Source of the DNA: Bacteroidota bacterium
GTDB lineage: Bacteria > Bacteroidota > Bacteroidia > UKL13-3
Direction: 5' to 3'
Assembly (NCBI GenBank): GCA_027491085.1
Contig: JAIXWW010000011.1
Location: 248,001 to 312,000 of the forward strand
Length of the DNA stretch: 64,000 nt
Below are positions 41,508 to 50,418 of the stretch, one piece after another. Positions within the stretch are counted from its first letter, which is position 1; the number at the start of each line of letters is the position of its first letter. The position numbers were made by a program, and so were the translations under genes. The notes under the pieces were generated by a model. The model saw nothing but the letters and a program-made list of their open reading frames with translations, searched no databases and was not told the origin of the DNA.

Positions 41508-44231
41508 CTATTTTACAACCATTATTTTTTTATGGAATTGTTGGCCATTGTTATCAAAAATTATTTGATACAAACCATCATTGTTTTCTAAAAGCCTAAC
41601 TTCCAATACATCATTATTTTTAGTATAAGTTTCAAAATTTACCTCTTTGCCAAACATATCTATTACATTTTTTACTTTTAAATTTAAATAGTTAGGCTGT
41701 TCAATATAAATTGTTCCATTTGATGGATTTGGATAAAGCATTATATTAAGTGCTTCAATGGTTTTAGTTTTGCTTGTTGATTCTGTAGTAAAGCTCCAAC
41801 TATTGTTTTGGCTAATGCCAACAAAGTTATTTCCTGCCAAATCCTTAAAAGCTCCATTTTGAACCAATACATAAATATTAGCATTATTGGTAAATCCTCC
41901 GTGTATAATATCAACAGTACTTCCATTTATACTAACTTGATTTGAACTAGCGCTTATGGTGTATTTTAAATTATTGTTTTCGTAAATTAAAATATTGCCA
42001 TTTCCTTTGGTAATAGGCTCATTAAAGGTTATTTTTAAATTATTTAGTTTAGATACATTGGTTGCATTATTATTAGGTAATAATACGCTAATGTTTGGTG
42101 GAGTTAAATCAATGGTTCCACCACCTAAATTGGTTTTATAATCTTGGCCATTATTATTATCCCATGTACCATTTCCATTGTTAAATGCAGCTGCAAAATT
42201 GTTAGTAGCATTACTTGGAACACTAACTGTGGTAACCCAATTTTGACCAACTTTGGTCATGTTGGCATCTAAAATTGGTTTTGTCCAATTATCGAAACTA
42301 TAATGCATTATTACTTGGCTTTGGTTAGACAATGAACCAGCATAAGTAACTTGTAATTGGCTGCCAGGAGCAGGATTTACAGGATTATAGTTTACACCTC
42401 CGGTTGGAATACCTCCGCCACCATTGCTGCTGCTTTGAAAAAATCCTTCGCCTAAAGCACCAATTAAGCCAGGCCCATTTAATACATAAATACCTGCGCT
42501 ACTCGGTGCTACAGTAAATGATAAAGTTCCATTACTAACTGTAATGCTATTTCCAGTTATTGCATCTCTGTAAATGCCATTTGTTAAACCACTAAAATTA
42601 AAAGTTACATTTCCATCTTTTGCTAGGCCAACTGCCACTTCGCTTATGTTGAATTTTCTAACAAAACCTACACCATTACCTTCATTAGTTCCATCCCATC
42701 TCCAATTGCCTTTTTGTAATGCAGGAACTGCTTTTCTAATGGCATTTAGTTTTCTAATATGTTTATAAACTAAATGGTTTGGCGCATTAGCAAATTCATT
42801 TCCAAAATAAGCTCTTCCCGTTAAATCTATGGAGTAGTTAATATCGTTACTACTATGAATGTCTGCATAAGCGCCTTTTTTAAATTGTGTTTCAGTTCCA
42901 TAATAAACACATGGCAATCCTCTCCAGGTAAACATAAAGTTTAGCGCTGCTGCAAGGTTTTCTGCACTGCCATCGTATCGTTTGTTCCAATCATTATTTG
43001 GGCCAAAATCGTGGTTATCTAAAAACAATACATTGGTACTTGGGTCTGCATATAAATCATCGTACCTGGCAGCAGCTTTAACTCCCGAAAAGCCTTCTCC
43101 TTTGCCAAATAAATGAAAAGTGCCCATTGCAAAAAAATCAAGTACGGCTAAACCGCTATTTGCTGAATTTTTGGTGGATCCTCGCCAAGTGTACCAATGC
43201 GGGTTTATTTCTTCTATTTGATGCAGTTCATGTCTTTTTTGTGCTACTTCACCAAAAAACATCAAGTTGGGATTTACTTGTTTAAATTTATCTACAAAAT
43301 AAAGTACATCTCGCTTTGGCATATGTTTAACTGCATCTAAGCGCATGCCATCAATTCCCATATCAATAAATGTTTTGTAGGCTTTAAATAAATAATTTCT
43401 GACACTATCGCCACCTGTAAAAAAGTCTGGAGTATCTCCAGCCAAAGCTCGCCAATACAAATTAGTAGTATCGTCATAACCTTGTGCAAAACCATTTCCA
43501 GATTTATTGAACCATGTCGCATCGCTGGTGTTTACATAACTTTCCATTCCTGGCCAGTTGTAAGCAGAAAGGTTTTGATTGTAAGGTGCAGGCATCTTAG
43601 CAATATTGGCCCTGCTCCAAATTTTTCCATCATCAGGATTGGCCGTTAGTCCATCATATTGCCAATTTGGGTTGTCGGTTAAAGTACCGCCATTTATGTT
43701 TTTGCCCCAAGGTTGGGTTGGGTCGGTATTGTATTTTATTTCAGAGCGTCCTTTTATTCCAAATCGACCTGCATGATTTAAAACCACATCCAAAAATATT
43801 TTAATTCCTTTAGCATGTGCCGAGTCTATTAAGTTTTTAAAAGTATAGCCTGGGGATTCTAATCTAGGGTCAACTTTGGTAAAATCCCAAGCGTGGTACC
43901 CGTGGTAATCAAGTGGACTTCTGTTCTGTACTATTGGGGTAATCCAAATGGCAGTAAATCCTAAATCTTTAATATAATCAAGTTTTTGAACCAAACCTTT
44001 AAAATCGCCTTTCCAAGTTACATCATTGCTGCCAGCATAATTGCCATTATTAAGGTTTCCTGGAAAATAAGAACACCATTCATTGGGTCTGTTATTGCTA
44101 GGGTCACCATCAAAAAAACGAGTTGTCATTAAAAAGTAAATACTTTCTTCCCTGATATCGGCCTGTCCAAAAACGCGCAGCATACTGAAAAAAATAGCCA
44201 CAAACAATAAAACAAATTTAAAAAATATCAT
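41508..44231 (-). CDS. Secreted GH13 alpha-amylase with carbohydrate-binding, Big_5-like and T9SS domains
   Basis: 907 residues. Signal peptide at 1-22 (FFKFVLLFVAIFFSMLRVFG). The GH13 catalytic domain spans about 25-590: DVVLNH, nucleophile Asp299 in GIDGMRLDAVKH, acid/base Glu328 in MFFGEVAQ, and Asp408 in FLDNHD. All three catalytic residues are present. A starch-binding-type module (about 620-710; VNYNPVNPAPGSQLQVTY, IMHYSFDNWTKP) is followed by an Ig-like Big_5/SwmB-type domain (PPNISVLLPNNNATNVSKL) and a T9SS type A tail (MLYPNPSNGTIYIEQ to KKIMVVK). It should digest alpha-1,4-glucans outside the cell. It has no Sus partner genes and lies between the two dgt-end repeats. Confidence 0.92.
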   Translation of the reverse strand: MIFFKFVLLFVAIFFSMLRVFGQADIREESIYFLMTTRFFDGDPSNNRPNEWCSYFPGNLNNGNYAGSNDVTWKGDFKGLVQKLDYIKDLGFTAIWITPIVQNRSPLDYHGYHAWDFTKVDPRLESPGYTFKNLIDSAHAKGIKIFLDVVLNHAGRFGIKGRSEIKYNTDPTQPWGKNINGGTLTDNPNWQYDGLTANPDDGKIWSRANIAKMPAPYNQNLSAYNWPGMESYVNTSDATWFNKSGNGFAQGYDDTTNLYWRALAGDTPDFFTGGDSVRNYLFKAYKTFIDMGIDGMRLDAVKHMPKRDVLYFVDKFKQVNPNLMFFGEVAQKRHELHQIEEINPHWYTWRGSTKNSANSGLAVLDFFAMGTFHLFGKGEGFSGVKAAARYDDLYADPSTNVLFLDNHDFGPNNDWNKRYDGSAENLAAALNFMFTWRGLPCVYYGTETQFKKGAYADIHSSNDINYSIDLTGRAYFGNEFANAPNHLVYKHIRKLNAIRKAVPALQKGNWRWDGTNEGNGVGFVRKFNISEVAVGLAKDGNVTFNFSGLTNGIYRDAITGNSITVSNGTLSFTVAPSSAGIYVLNGPGLIGALGEGFFQSSSNGGGGIPTGGVNYNPVNPAPGSQLQVTYAGSLSNQSQVIMHYSFDNWTKPILDANMTKVGQNWVTTVSVPSNATNNFAAAFNNGNGTWDNNNGQDYKTNLGGGTIDLTPPNISVLLPNNNATNVSKLNNLKITFNEPITKGNGNILIYENNNLKYTISASSNQVSINGSTVDIIHGGFTNNANIYVLVQNGAFKDLAGNNFVGISQNNSWSFTTESTSKTKTIEALNIMLYPNPSNGTIYIEQPNYLNLKVKNVIDMFGKEVNFETYTKNNDVLEVRLLENNDGLYQIIFDNNGQQFHKKIMVVK

Positions 44232-44361
44232 AATCAGTCTTTTTAGAGATTACAAATAAAATAAAAATAAAGCCACCCAAAAAATAATTTCTAAACAAAA
44301 AAACCTTACATAAGTATTTTAAAATCAATACTTTTTGAATTAAACATTATTATTTATAGGA

Positions 44362-44551
44362 AACATAGGTGATAGCGAATGGATATTAAATTATTAGCTA
44401 TCCTTTTATTATTTGGTGGTTAAAAACTCTTAATTTAGTGCGTGGAAGTGGTCTGGGAATGAGCGAATTTAAACATCCTAAAAAAAGCTTGAAAGAACAA
44501 ATAAAAGTTGGAATGAAATCCAAAAACAAGGAGAAAAGAAATTCAGAATAA
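44362..44551 (+). pseudogene. Decayed tatA (twin-arginine translocase subunit) copy
   Basis: Read with frameshifts, the DNA gives NIGDSEWILN, then LAILLLFGG followed by a stop, then KTLNLVRGSGLGMSEFKHP and the charged tail KSLKEQIKVGMKSKNKEK to TAA. This is the TatA pattern: membrane helix, LLFGGKKIPEL hinge, then the amphipathic helix. The stop after GG and the frame changes show it is dead. It lies directly before a gatA remnant; tatA followed by gatA is a common order in Bacteroidota, so both come from one ancestral locus. Confidence 0.7.
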
Positions 44552-44584
44552 TCTAATTTTTTATTACAACATATTTCAATTTAA

Positions 44585-44612
44585 AATTCCTCTTCGTTTG
44601 GAGGATTTTTTT
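44585..44612 (+). terminator. Hairpin and T-run after the tatA remnant
   Basis: TCCTC (44588-44592) pairs with GAGGA (44601-44605), flanked by A's and followed by T8. Probably the surviving terminator of the old tatA gene. Confidence 0.6.
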
Positions 44613-44640
44613 TAATAATTGTTAATTATAGCACGAAAAA

Positions 44641-45528
44641 ACAATTAAATCTGTTGGAAATTATATTTCTTACTCGCAAATTAGCCACGCTTTAAATAGT
44701 AAAAAAACACAGTTACTGCTTTAGTTGTAAAATATTTACAAAATATTGAAGGCAAAAAACATTTAAATGCTATTATAAAAGTACAGGCCGATGAGGACAA
44801 AATGCTGCGCTACAAATTGATAAAAAATAGCAGATAGCACCGCTGATAAATTAGCAAGAATTGTAATTGGGATTAAAAAAAATATTTGTTATAAAAACCA
44901 TAAAGTTTCTGTAACGTCAAAATTTATTAAAAACCTTACATAGCTTTATTCAGCTGCTGCTGTAGAGTGTTTGTTGGCCGAAGATGCAATTATAATTGGT
45001 AGGCTAAATTGTGATGAATTTGCCATGGGCACTTCAAACGAAAATTCGGCTTATGGCACTGTGTTAAACGATTTTGATAATACCAAAGTTTCGGGCGGAA
45101 CTGTAGCGCAACTTTACCATCAAGCCTTGGTAAGGATTCTGGTGTTTCAATTCGTCAGCTTGTGGCCATTACAGGTTCTTTTGGATATAAGCTAATTTAT
45201 GGAACAATTTCTCGTTGGAGGTAATCACTTATGCAAGTAGTTTTGATTTTATTGAACCCGTTACAAAGTAGGTAGATTATACACAACTTTTATTGTCAAT
45301 AATGGCTGGTACCGATGAGTATGATGTTACTGCTGTTCTTGAAACTACAAACATTTTATTTTTGCAAAAACAAAGAAAAGTGTTTATTCAGAAACCTTGG
45401 ATTTGGAAGGTTTTCAACCCGAAGTTAGAGAGGCTACTTTTAAATTAATTAAAAAGTTAAAGACCGATGGACATACAGTTGCAACCATTAGTTTTTACGG
45501 AAAATTAAATGGTATTCAGTTAGGATAG
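44641..45528 (+). pseudogene. Decayed gatA (Asp/Glu-tRNA amidotransferase subunit A) fused to a copy of the dgt 3' end
   Basis: Pieces of GatA appear in order but in different frames: SVGNYISYSQISHALNSKK (44650), AEDAIIIGRLNCDEFAMG followed by TSNENSAYG (about 44980-45055), a damaged glycine/serine-rich catalytic region, SFDFIEPVT and MAGTDEYDVTA (about 45240-45335), and SETLDLEGFQPEVREAT (about 45390-45440). Stops and frameshifts interrupt all of it, so it is non-functional. At ATTAGTTTTT the GatA-like frame runs into YGKLNGIQLG-stop, which is the end of Dgt, about 85% identical in DNA to 41173-41220. A functional gatA must exist elsewhere, as the protein is normally essential. Confidence 0.78.
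45481..45528 (+). repeat. Duplicate of the dgt 3' end (direct repeat of 41173-41220)
   Basis: 48 bases with about 7 differences from the dgt terminus, including the stop codon. With the dgt copy it brackets 41221-45480, the segment holding the amylase gene and the tatA/gatA remnants. Confidence 0.8.
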
Positions 45529-45547
45529 TTATATTACATATTGCCAT

Positions 45548-45555
45548 TATATTTG
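45548..45555 (+). promoter_or_regulatory. Candidate -7 element directly before the RlmI-like gene
   Basis: TATATTTG fits TAnnTTTG and ends six bases before the chosen ATG at 45562, the same spacing as at 38167-38174. This also argues against the TTG start at 45541. Confidence 0.4.
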
Positions 45556-45561
45556 CCGCAA

Positions 45562-46737
45562 ATGAATTACGAAAAAATAATTTTAAAAAGCGGAAGAGAA
45601 CGTTCATTGCTTAATCGTCATCCTTGGGTATTTAGTGGAGGTGTTAAACAAATGCCTAAAGCCCCAAACGGCTCTATTGTAGAAGTTAGAACCAATGCCG
45701 ATGAATTATTGGGTTATGGTTTTTTTGCGCCAAATAGCCAAATTATGTGCAGGTTATTTGAGTTTACCAATGAACCAATTGAAATAAATGCCAATTATTG
45801 GAAAAATAAAATTACTCGTGCATTTGAATATAGAAAACAATTTATAAATAACGACCATACCAATATTTATAGATTAATACATGCAGAAGGAGATTTTTTT
45901 CCAGGAATAATAATTGATATTTACAATCAGGCTGCTGTTTGCCAAATACTGGTAAAAGGAGTTGAACTAATAAGCCAATATGTATTTGAAGCTTTAAATA
46001 GTTTAGGTTTTAATCATATTTATTTAAAAACAAAACAAAGTACGCAATTACTCGAAAATGTAACTGATGGAAATAGGTGGGTAAATGATGCCATTTTACC
46101 AATGCCAATTAATGCAAAAGAATACAATATTCAGTTCAATATTGATGTTGAAAAAGGCCAAAAAACTGGTTTTTTTATTGACCAACGCGAAAACAGAAGA
46201 ATGCTTGGTGAGCTTAGCATGGGCAAAACGGTATTAAATACCTTTAGTTACTCGGGTGGATTTAGCCTTTCGGCACTTAAATATGGAGCCACTTGGGTTG
46301 ACTCAGTTGATAGCAGTAAAGAAGCCATTGAATTAGCCAATCAAAATGTGGCACTAAATGGATTTTCAAACCACGAAGGCATAGCAGCAGATTGTTTTGA
46401 GTACTTAAAACAATGCCAAAAAACATATGATATAATTGTACTTGATCCTCCCGCATTTGCCAAACATTCAAGGGCAGTTGCTAATGCTTCAAGGGGGTAT
46501 CAAAGTTTGAATAAATTAGGAATTGAAAAAGTAAAACCTGGTGGTTTAATTTTTACATTTAGTTGTAGCCAACATATTGATAAGGATTTATTCAGAAAAA
46601 TAGTTTTTAGCGCAGCTGCTGAGTGCAAAAGAAATGTTAGGATTGTTCGTCAATTGAGCCAACCCGATGATCATCCAATAAATATTTATCATCCAGAAGG
46701 TGAATATTTAAAAGGGCTACTTTTACATGTTGAATAA
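45562..46737 (+). CDS. RlmI-like class I SAM-dependent rRNA methyltransferase
   Basis: 391 residues from the ATG at 45562. The TTG at 45541 lies before the candidate promoter. The N-terminal PUA domain reads RSLLNRHPWVFSGGVKQMP with the typical VEVRTNADELLGYGFF. The SAM-binding core has TVLNTFSYSGGFSLSALKYG, VDSVDSSKEAIELANQN, YDIIVLDPPAFAKH and IFTFSCSQHID. This is the family of RlmI, which makes 5-methylcytosine in 23S rRNA. The order of domains and length match. It begins 33 bases after the chimeric pseudogene, so the upstream DNA has been rearranged. Confidence 0.87.
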   Translation: MNYEKIILKSGRERSLLNRHPWVFSGGVKQMPKAPNGSIVEVRTNADELLGYGFFAPNSQIMCRLFEFTNEPIEINANYWKNKITRAFEYRKQFINNDHTNIYRLIHAEGDFFPGIIIDIYNQAAVCQILVKGVELISQYVFEALNSLGFNHIYLKTKQSTQLLENVTDGNRWVNDAILPMPINAKEYNIQFNIDVEKGQKTGFFIDQRENRRMLGELSMGKTVLNTFSYSGGFSLSALKYGATWVDSVDSSKEAIELANQNVALNGFSNHEGIAADCFEYLKQCQKTYDIIVLDPPAFAKHSRAVANASRGYQSLNKLGIEKVKPGGLIFTFSCSQHIDKDLFRKIVFSAAAECKRNVRIVRQLSQPDDHPINIYHPEGEYLKGLLLHVE

Positions 46738-46814
46738 TTACACAAAAAACTTTCAATTCAATCATTTCAAATTAACCAATTATTTAAGGTTATTTTTTTA
46801 CGTTTAAATAGTTT

Positions 46815-47573
46815 ATGAAATACCTATTTTCTTTTTTTATTTTAGCTAGTTTACTAAGTTCTTGTAATTTTAATTCTAAAAATAATGATTCAGAAAGCTA
46901 TTTAACACATGATACCATTATTCATTTTTCTGGCTATTGGATAAGTGAAAATTATTTAGAGAATATAAAAAAATATAAGTCACCTAAACTAGCACAATTT
47001 GGTAGTAAATATTTAGTGATTCCAAATAGAACTTTAAAATCAACTCAACTAACAACTAACTTTAATGAAAACGGAAGATTTTTAACTGTTCTAAAGCATA
47101 ATGACAAATATGAAATATGGACAAATAAAGAAGGTGAAGCTGTTTCTTTTGTGAATCAAATAGTATTTATTAACCCTAAAAAAATATGTATTGACACTGT
47201 GGTTTTTGACCATATTAATGCATATGCTACAGGTAAAGAAGTATTAATTTTAGAATCAATTCTTTTTAAAGGAAATTACCTCATCAATAAAAATGAAGAA
47301 GTTAAATTTGAAAATAATGGAACTATTAAAGGGTGGAGTCAATATAAGTATTATTCAGTTCTGATTGATTATGAAAACGAAGCAATGCAAGTTGATCAAA
47401 TAAAACTAAGTAAAGACAGCATTAAGTTTGAAAATTTTGGCTTTAAATTCAACAAAAATTATTTGGAACTTTACAAGCTAAAATGCAATCTTTACGATAG
47501 TATCCAAAATACATGTAAGGTAATAGAGAACGACAAATTAGTTTACAGATTTCAATCTATAAAAAGCAAATAA
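46815..47573 (+). CDS. Lipoprotein of unknown function
   Basis: 252 residues. Signal MKYLFSFFILASLLSSCNF has a lipobox with Cys17. The mature part is beta-rich with repeated aromatic/Lys patterns (SGYWISENYLENIKKYKSPK, VSFVNQIVFINPKKICID). Two further Cys occur near the C-terminus (LKCNLYDSIQNTCK). No family was recognised. It ends eight bases before the stop of the convergent AarF gene, with no strong terminator in between. Confidence 0.62.
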   Translation: MKYLFSFFILASLLSSCNFNSKNNDSESYLTHDTIIHFSGYWISENYLENIKKYKSPKLAQFGSKYLVIPNRTLKSTQLTTNFNENGRFLTVLKHNDKYEIWTNKEGEAVSFVNQIVFINPKKICIDTVVFDHINAYATGKEVLILESILFKGNYLINKNEEVKFENNGTIKGWSQYKYYSVLIDYENEAMQVDQIKLSKDSIKFENFGFKFNKNYLELYKLKCNLYDSIQNTCKVIENDKLVYRFQSIKSK

Positions 47574-47581
47574 TACTTAGA

Positions 47582-48913
47582 TTAGTTATTTAAGTGATAA
47601 TCCATCAATGGTTGTTTCCAATTTCTTTGACCTGTTTTTACTTTAGCACCAAGCACATTTAAAATACTATAAATACCAAAATAAGTACGGTTAATGTATA
47701 AGGCATGTTGCGAACCCCTACCCTCTTTGCTTTCGCGTAATTCTTTCATATTGGTAACTTCTTCGCCTAAGGCGTAAATTTTATCAATATAATCGTTATT
47801 ACTAAAGTCAAATTCATCGGTTACAAATGGCGTACTCAATAAAGTTGTCATTCTAATAAACGCATCGGTAATTACGTCTTGTGTTCGTTTATCATCTTTT
47901 TCGCTTACAATTTGTTGTTGTAACATAATGCGCTTAATGCTTTCTTGGCTTTTTAAAATTTGAGGAACCAATAAAGCAAAATAATTGTAGTAAAAATCTT
48001 CAGGAATTTCCTTTACACAACCAAAATCAATTACGCCCAAACTACCATCGGCTTGCATCAAAAAATTACCAGGATGAGGATCTGCATGTACTGCTTTTTG
48101 TTCATGTACTTGCATATCGTAAAAATCCCACATGGCTTGGCCAATTTGGTTTCTTATTTCCTGAGTAGGATTTGTTTTTAAAAACTCTTCTAAATGCAAT
48201 CCTTCCAACCAATTCATCACCAATACCTTATTACTTGAGTATTCAGGATAATACTTGGTAAATTTAATATGCGGGATATCTGCACATAGTCTTGAAATTT
48301 CTTGACTGCGCTGCAATTCTAAATCGTAATTGGTTTCTTCCAACAGTTTGCTTTCTACTTCTATGATATATTTTTCAAACTCTTTTTCGCTTAAACCAAT
48401 TAACCTAAAGGCAATAGGTTTTACCAATTTCAAATCGCTTTTTATGCTTTCAGCAACTCCAGGATATTGGATTTTTACTGCCAATTTCTGACCATCTTTA
48501 GTAGCCTCGTGCACCTGACCAATGCTTGCCGCACGCGTTGATTGCATGTTAAAGGTATCAAAAATTTGCTGCGGGGTTTTACCAAATTGTTTAACAAAGG
48601 TTTGCACAATAAGTGGACCCGAAAGTGGTGGAGCAGAATATTGCGCCAATGCAAACTTGTTTACATAAGCCCTTGGCAATACATTTTTTTCCATGCTTAA
48701 CATTTGTGCCACCTTTAAAGCTGAACCTTTTAGCTCGCTTAAAGCATTGTACACATCTTCCGCATTATCCTCGTGCAATTGCTCTTTGGTCATGCTTGGG
48801 TCAAGCATTTTTTTTGAATAATGTTTGATATAGTTTCCGCCAATTTGCGCACCTGTTTTTACAAAACGCATGGCACGCTCTACTTTGGTTGAAGGAATTG
48901 AATTTTGTTCCAT
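47582..48913 (-). CDS. AarF/ABC1/UbiB-family atypical kinase
   Basis: 443 residues. Family landmarks are LSELKGSALKVAQMLSM (the KxGQ-region helix), ALAQYSAPPLSG, RAASIGQVHEATKDGQKLAV (nucleotide-binding loop), KIQYPGV, HADPHPGNFLM and GVIDFGCVKEIP (metal-binding DFG-like). Such proteins are ATP-dependent regulators of isoprenoid-quinone synthesis or lipid distribution. The Bacteroidota form usually pairs with a TetR-like gene, as here. There is no membrane helix at the C-terminus, so it is probably soluble or peripheral. Confidence 0.88.
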   Translation of the reverse strand: MEQNSIPSTKVERAMRFVKTGAQIGGNYIKHYSKKMLDPSMTKEQLHEDNAEDVYNALSELKGSALKVAQMLSMEKNVLPRAYVNKFALAQYSAPPLSGPLIVQTFVKQFGKTPQQIFDTFNMQSTRAASIGQVHEATKDGQKLAVKIQYPGVAESIKSDLKLVKPIAFRLIGLSEKEFEKYIIEVESKLLEETNYDLELQRSQEISRLCADIPHIKFTKYYPEYSSNKVLVMNWLEGLHLEEFLKTNPTQEIRNQIGQAMWDFYDMQVHEQKAVHADPHPGNFLMQADGSLGVIDFGCVKEIPEDFYYNYFALLVPQILKSQESIKRIMLQQQIVSEKDDKRTQDVITDAFIRMTTLLSTPFVTDEFDFSNNDYIDKIYALGEEVTNMKELRESKEGRGSQHALYINRTYFGIYSILNVLGAKVKTGQRNWKQPLMDYHLNN

Positions 48914-48937
48914 ATATGATTTGAATGATACTGGTTT

Positions 48938-49110
48938 GCCACAGATTTCACTGAATGATTTTCTATGTTATCTATTTAATTAGCGTGAATTATTTGCCAC
49001 AGATTACGCAGATTTTTTATTTCTTATTTACTGAACTTTTCTCTAATAAAGCGAAAGATTTTACTTAAAGTACTAATCGATTTTTCTGCGTAATCTGTGC
49101 AATCTGTGGC
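48938..49110. repeat. Inverted CACAGATT-type repeat between the AarF and TetR-like genes
   Basis: GCCACAGATTACGCAGATTT (from 48996) faces TCTGCGTAATCTGTG...ATCTGTGGC (49085-49110) in inverted orientation, and a further partial unit GCCACAGATTTCACTGA starts at 48938. The words GCCACAGATT and CACAGATTACGCAGATT are a dispersed repeat type common in Bacteroidota. Folding would give a stem of about 20 bases. Confidence 0.65.
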
Positions 49111-49116
49111 TATTTA

Positions 49117-49743
49117 CTATCTGTTTTGAAATAAGAACTTTCCAAAATCTAAGGCAGCATCTAAAGCAGATTTACCCATTAAATCGAAAGCTAAATTAAC
49201 CGAACGCTCTATTGATTCATCAGTTTTTTCAAAGCCTTTGCTGCTATCGTTTAACCAAAAAGTAATTACAAACAAAAAGTTAAGCCATAAACCGCTCACA
49301 TATTTTTCGTCTAAGTACTTACGTTCTTGAATTTCGTTAGTTCCAACTGCTTCTGATAAAATGGGTTTCATTTTATCAATAAACACTTCGTGAAGTTCGT
49401 TTAAATATTTGGGCCATCTTGGTAATTTTACCAAATCGCGGTTTTTTAAATACACTGCAAAACTGCGGTAATTTTTAGCTTCTTCTATAAAAGCAAAAAA
49501 CACTGCTAATACTTTTTCACGAGCTGAATATTGTTCCCAAGGCTCAGCATCGGCACAAGTTTTATAGGCATTTTCAAACCAAATTTTATAAATATCGGCT
49601 TCTAAACCTTCCAAACTAGAGTAATGGTTATAAAACTCTTTTTCTTCCATGTTTATTGCCTTGGCAAATAAGTAAACACTTTCGGGTGTTTTGTTATGCT
49701 CTAACGTGTGGTTAATGTATTGTTTTATTAAATCGTTGCTCAT
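49117..49743 (-). CDS. TetR-like transcriptional regulator paired with AarF
   Basis: 208 residues. Residues 20-58 read as a TetR-type helix-turn-helix (TPESVYLFAKAINMEEKEFY, then NHYSSLEGLEADIY). The remainder is all-helical, ending in a 'TetR C-terminal' pattern of W/F-rich helices (GLWLNFLFVITFWLND). It probably binds DNA and a small hydrophobic ligand. Its position directly upstream of the AarF-family gene, on the same strand and about 200 bases away, matches the conserved pair in Bacteroidota. The spacer contains the CACAGATT inverted repeat. Confidence 0.75.
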   Translation of the reverse strand: MSNDLIKQYINHTLEHNKTPESVYLFAKAINMEEKEFYNHYSSLEGLEADIYKIWFENAYKTCADAEPWEQYSAREKVLAVFFAFIEEAKNYRSFAVYLKNRDLVKLPRWPKYLNELHEVFIDKMKPILSEAVGTNEIQERKYLDEKYVSGLWLNFLFVITFWLNDSSKGFEKTDESIERSVNLAFDLMGKSALDAALDFGKFLFQNR

Positions 49744-49840
49744 ACTATTTAATACAAGTGTTGGTTAATATAGTTTTGAAAGCTAATAAAAGTTTGGTAA
49801 TTACTTATTAGTCAAACCATTTTAGCTAGTTATTTTTGTG

Positions 49841-50416
49841 TTAAAATAAATAGGTTTCGTTTCCTTTTATTAAAGTATAAATGGCCATATCGTAAAAAGA
49901 ATCATTGAATAAAATTCTATCTTTAAAATGAGCCTCTTTAACAAAACCTAACTTTTCCATTAAGTAAATAGCACTTTTATTTTGAGGCGAAACTTTGGCT
50001 TCAATGCTATGCAAATTCATGGTATTTAAGCCAAACTGGATAATGGCTTGAACAGCTTCAATGGCAATATTTTTACCCCAATATTCTGTAGCCATTTCGC
50101 CTCCAATTTCAGCTCTTAAATTATAGGTATCTATCATATTAAAACCGCATGTTCCAATTATTTCTTGGTTATCGCGTAAAATACCCGCCCAACCTATAGC
50201 TTGCTTATTGTTATAAGCATTAATGGTGCGTTCGGCCAGAGCCTTGGCATCTTCTTGGTGCTGCATATTTTGCCTTGCAATAAAAGTATTTACTCTTCCG
50301 TTTGAACGCATATCAAAAATACGTTTGGCATCTGCTAACCTTATTTCCCTTAAAGTTGTTCTATCGGTTTTAATTACCGGGAATGAACTAAAAACTTCCT
50401 GATTAAATGTTTCCAT
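49841..50416 (-). CDS. GNAT acetyltransferase, RimJ/RimL-like
   Basis: 191 residues. The RimJ/L pattern is clear: TDRTTLREIRLADAKRIFDM, WAGILRDNQEIIGTCGFNMI, AEIGGEMATEYWGKNIAIEA (the acetyl-CoA loop region), and NKSAIYLMEKLGFVKEAHFK. It transfers an acetyl group from acetyl-CoA to a protein N-terminus or a small amine. The substrate is not known. It starts two bases after the stop of the NADH dehydrogenase gene, so it is co-transcribed with it. Confidence 0.85.
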   Translation of the reverse strand: METFNQEVFSSFPVIKTDRTTLREIRLADAKRIFDMRSNGRVNTFIARQNMQHQEDAKALAERTINAYNNKQAIGWAGILRDNQEIIGTCGFNMIDTYNLRAEIGGEMATEYWGKNIAIEAVQAIIQFGLNTMNLHSIEAKVSPQNKSAIYLMEKLGFVKEAHFKDRILFNDSFYDMAIYTLIKGNETYLF

Positions 50417-50418
50417 AA

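Noticed and set aside
41417..41599. 60-codon frame overlapping the end of the amylase gene
   Set aside because: Half of it is antisense to the T9SS domain of the amylase, and the N-terminal half has no recognisable feature.
44971..45195. 74-codon frame starting MLAEDAIIIGRLN
   Set aside because: It is an internal piece of the gatA pseudogene lacking both ends and the catalytic residues, not a gene in itself.
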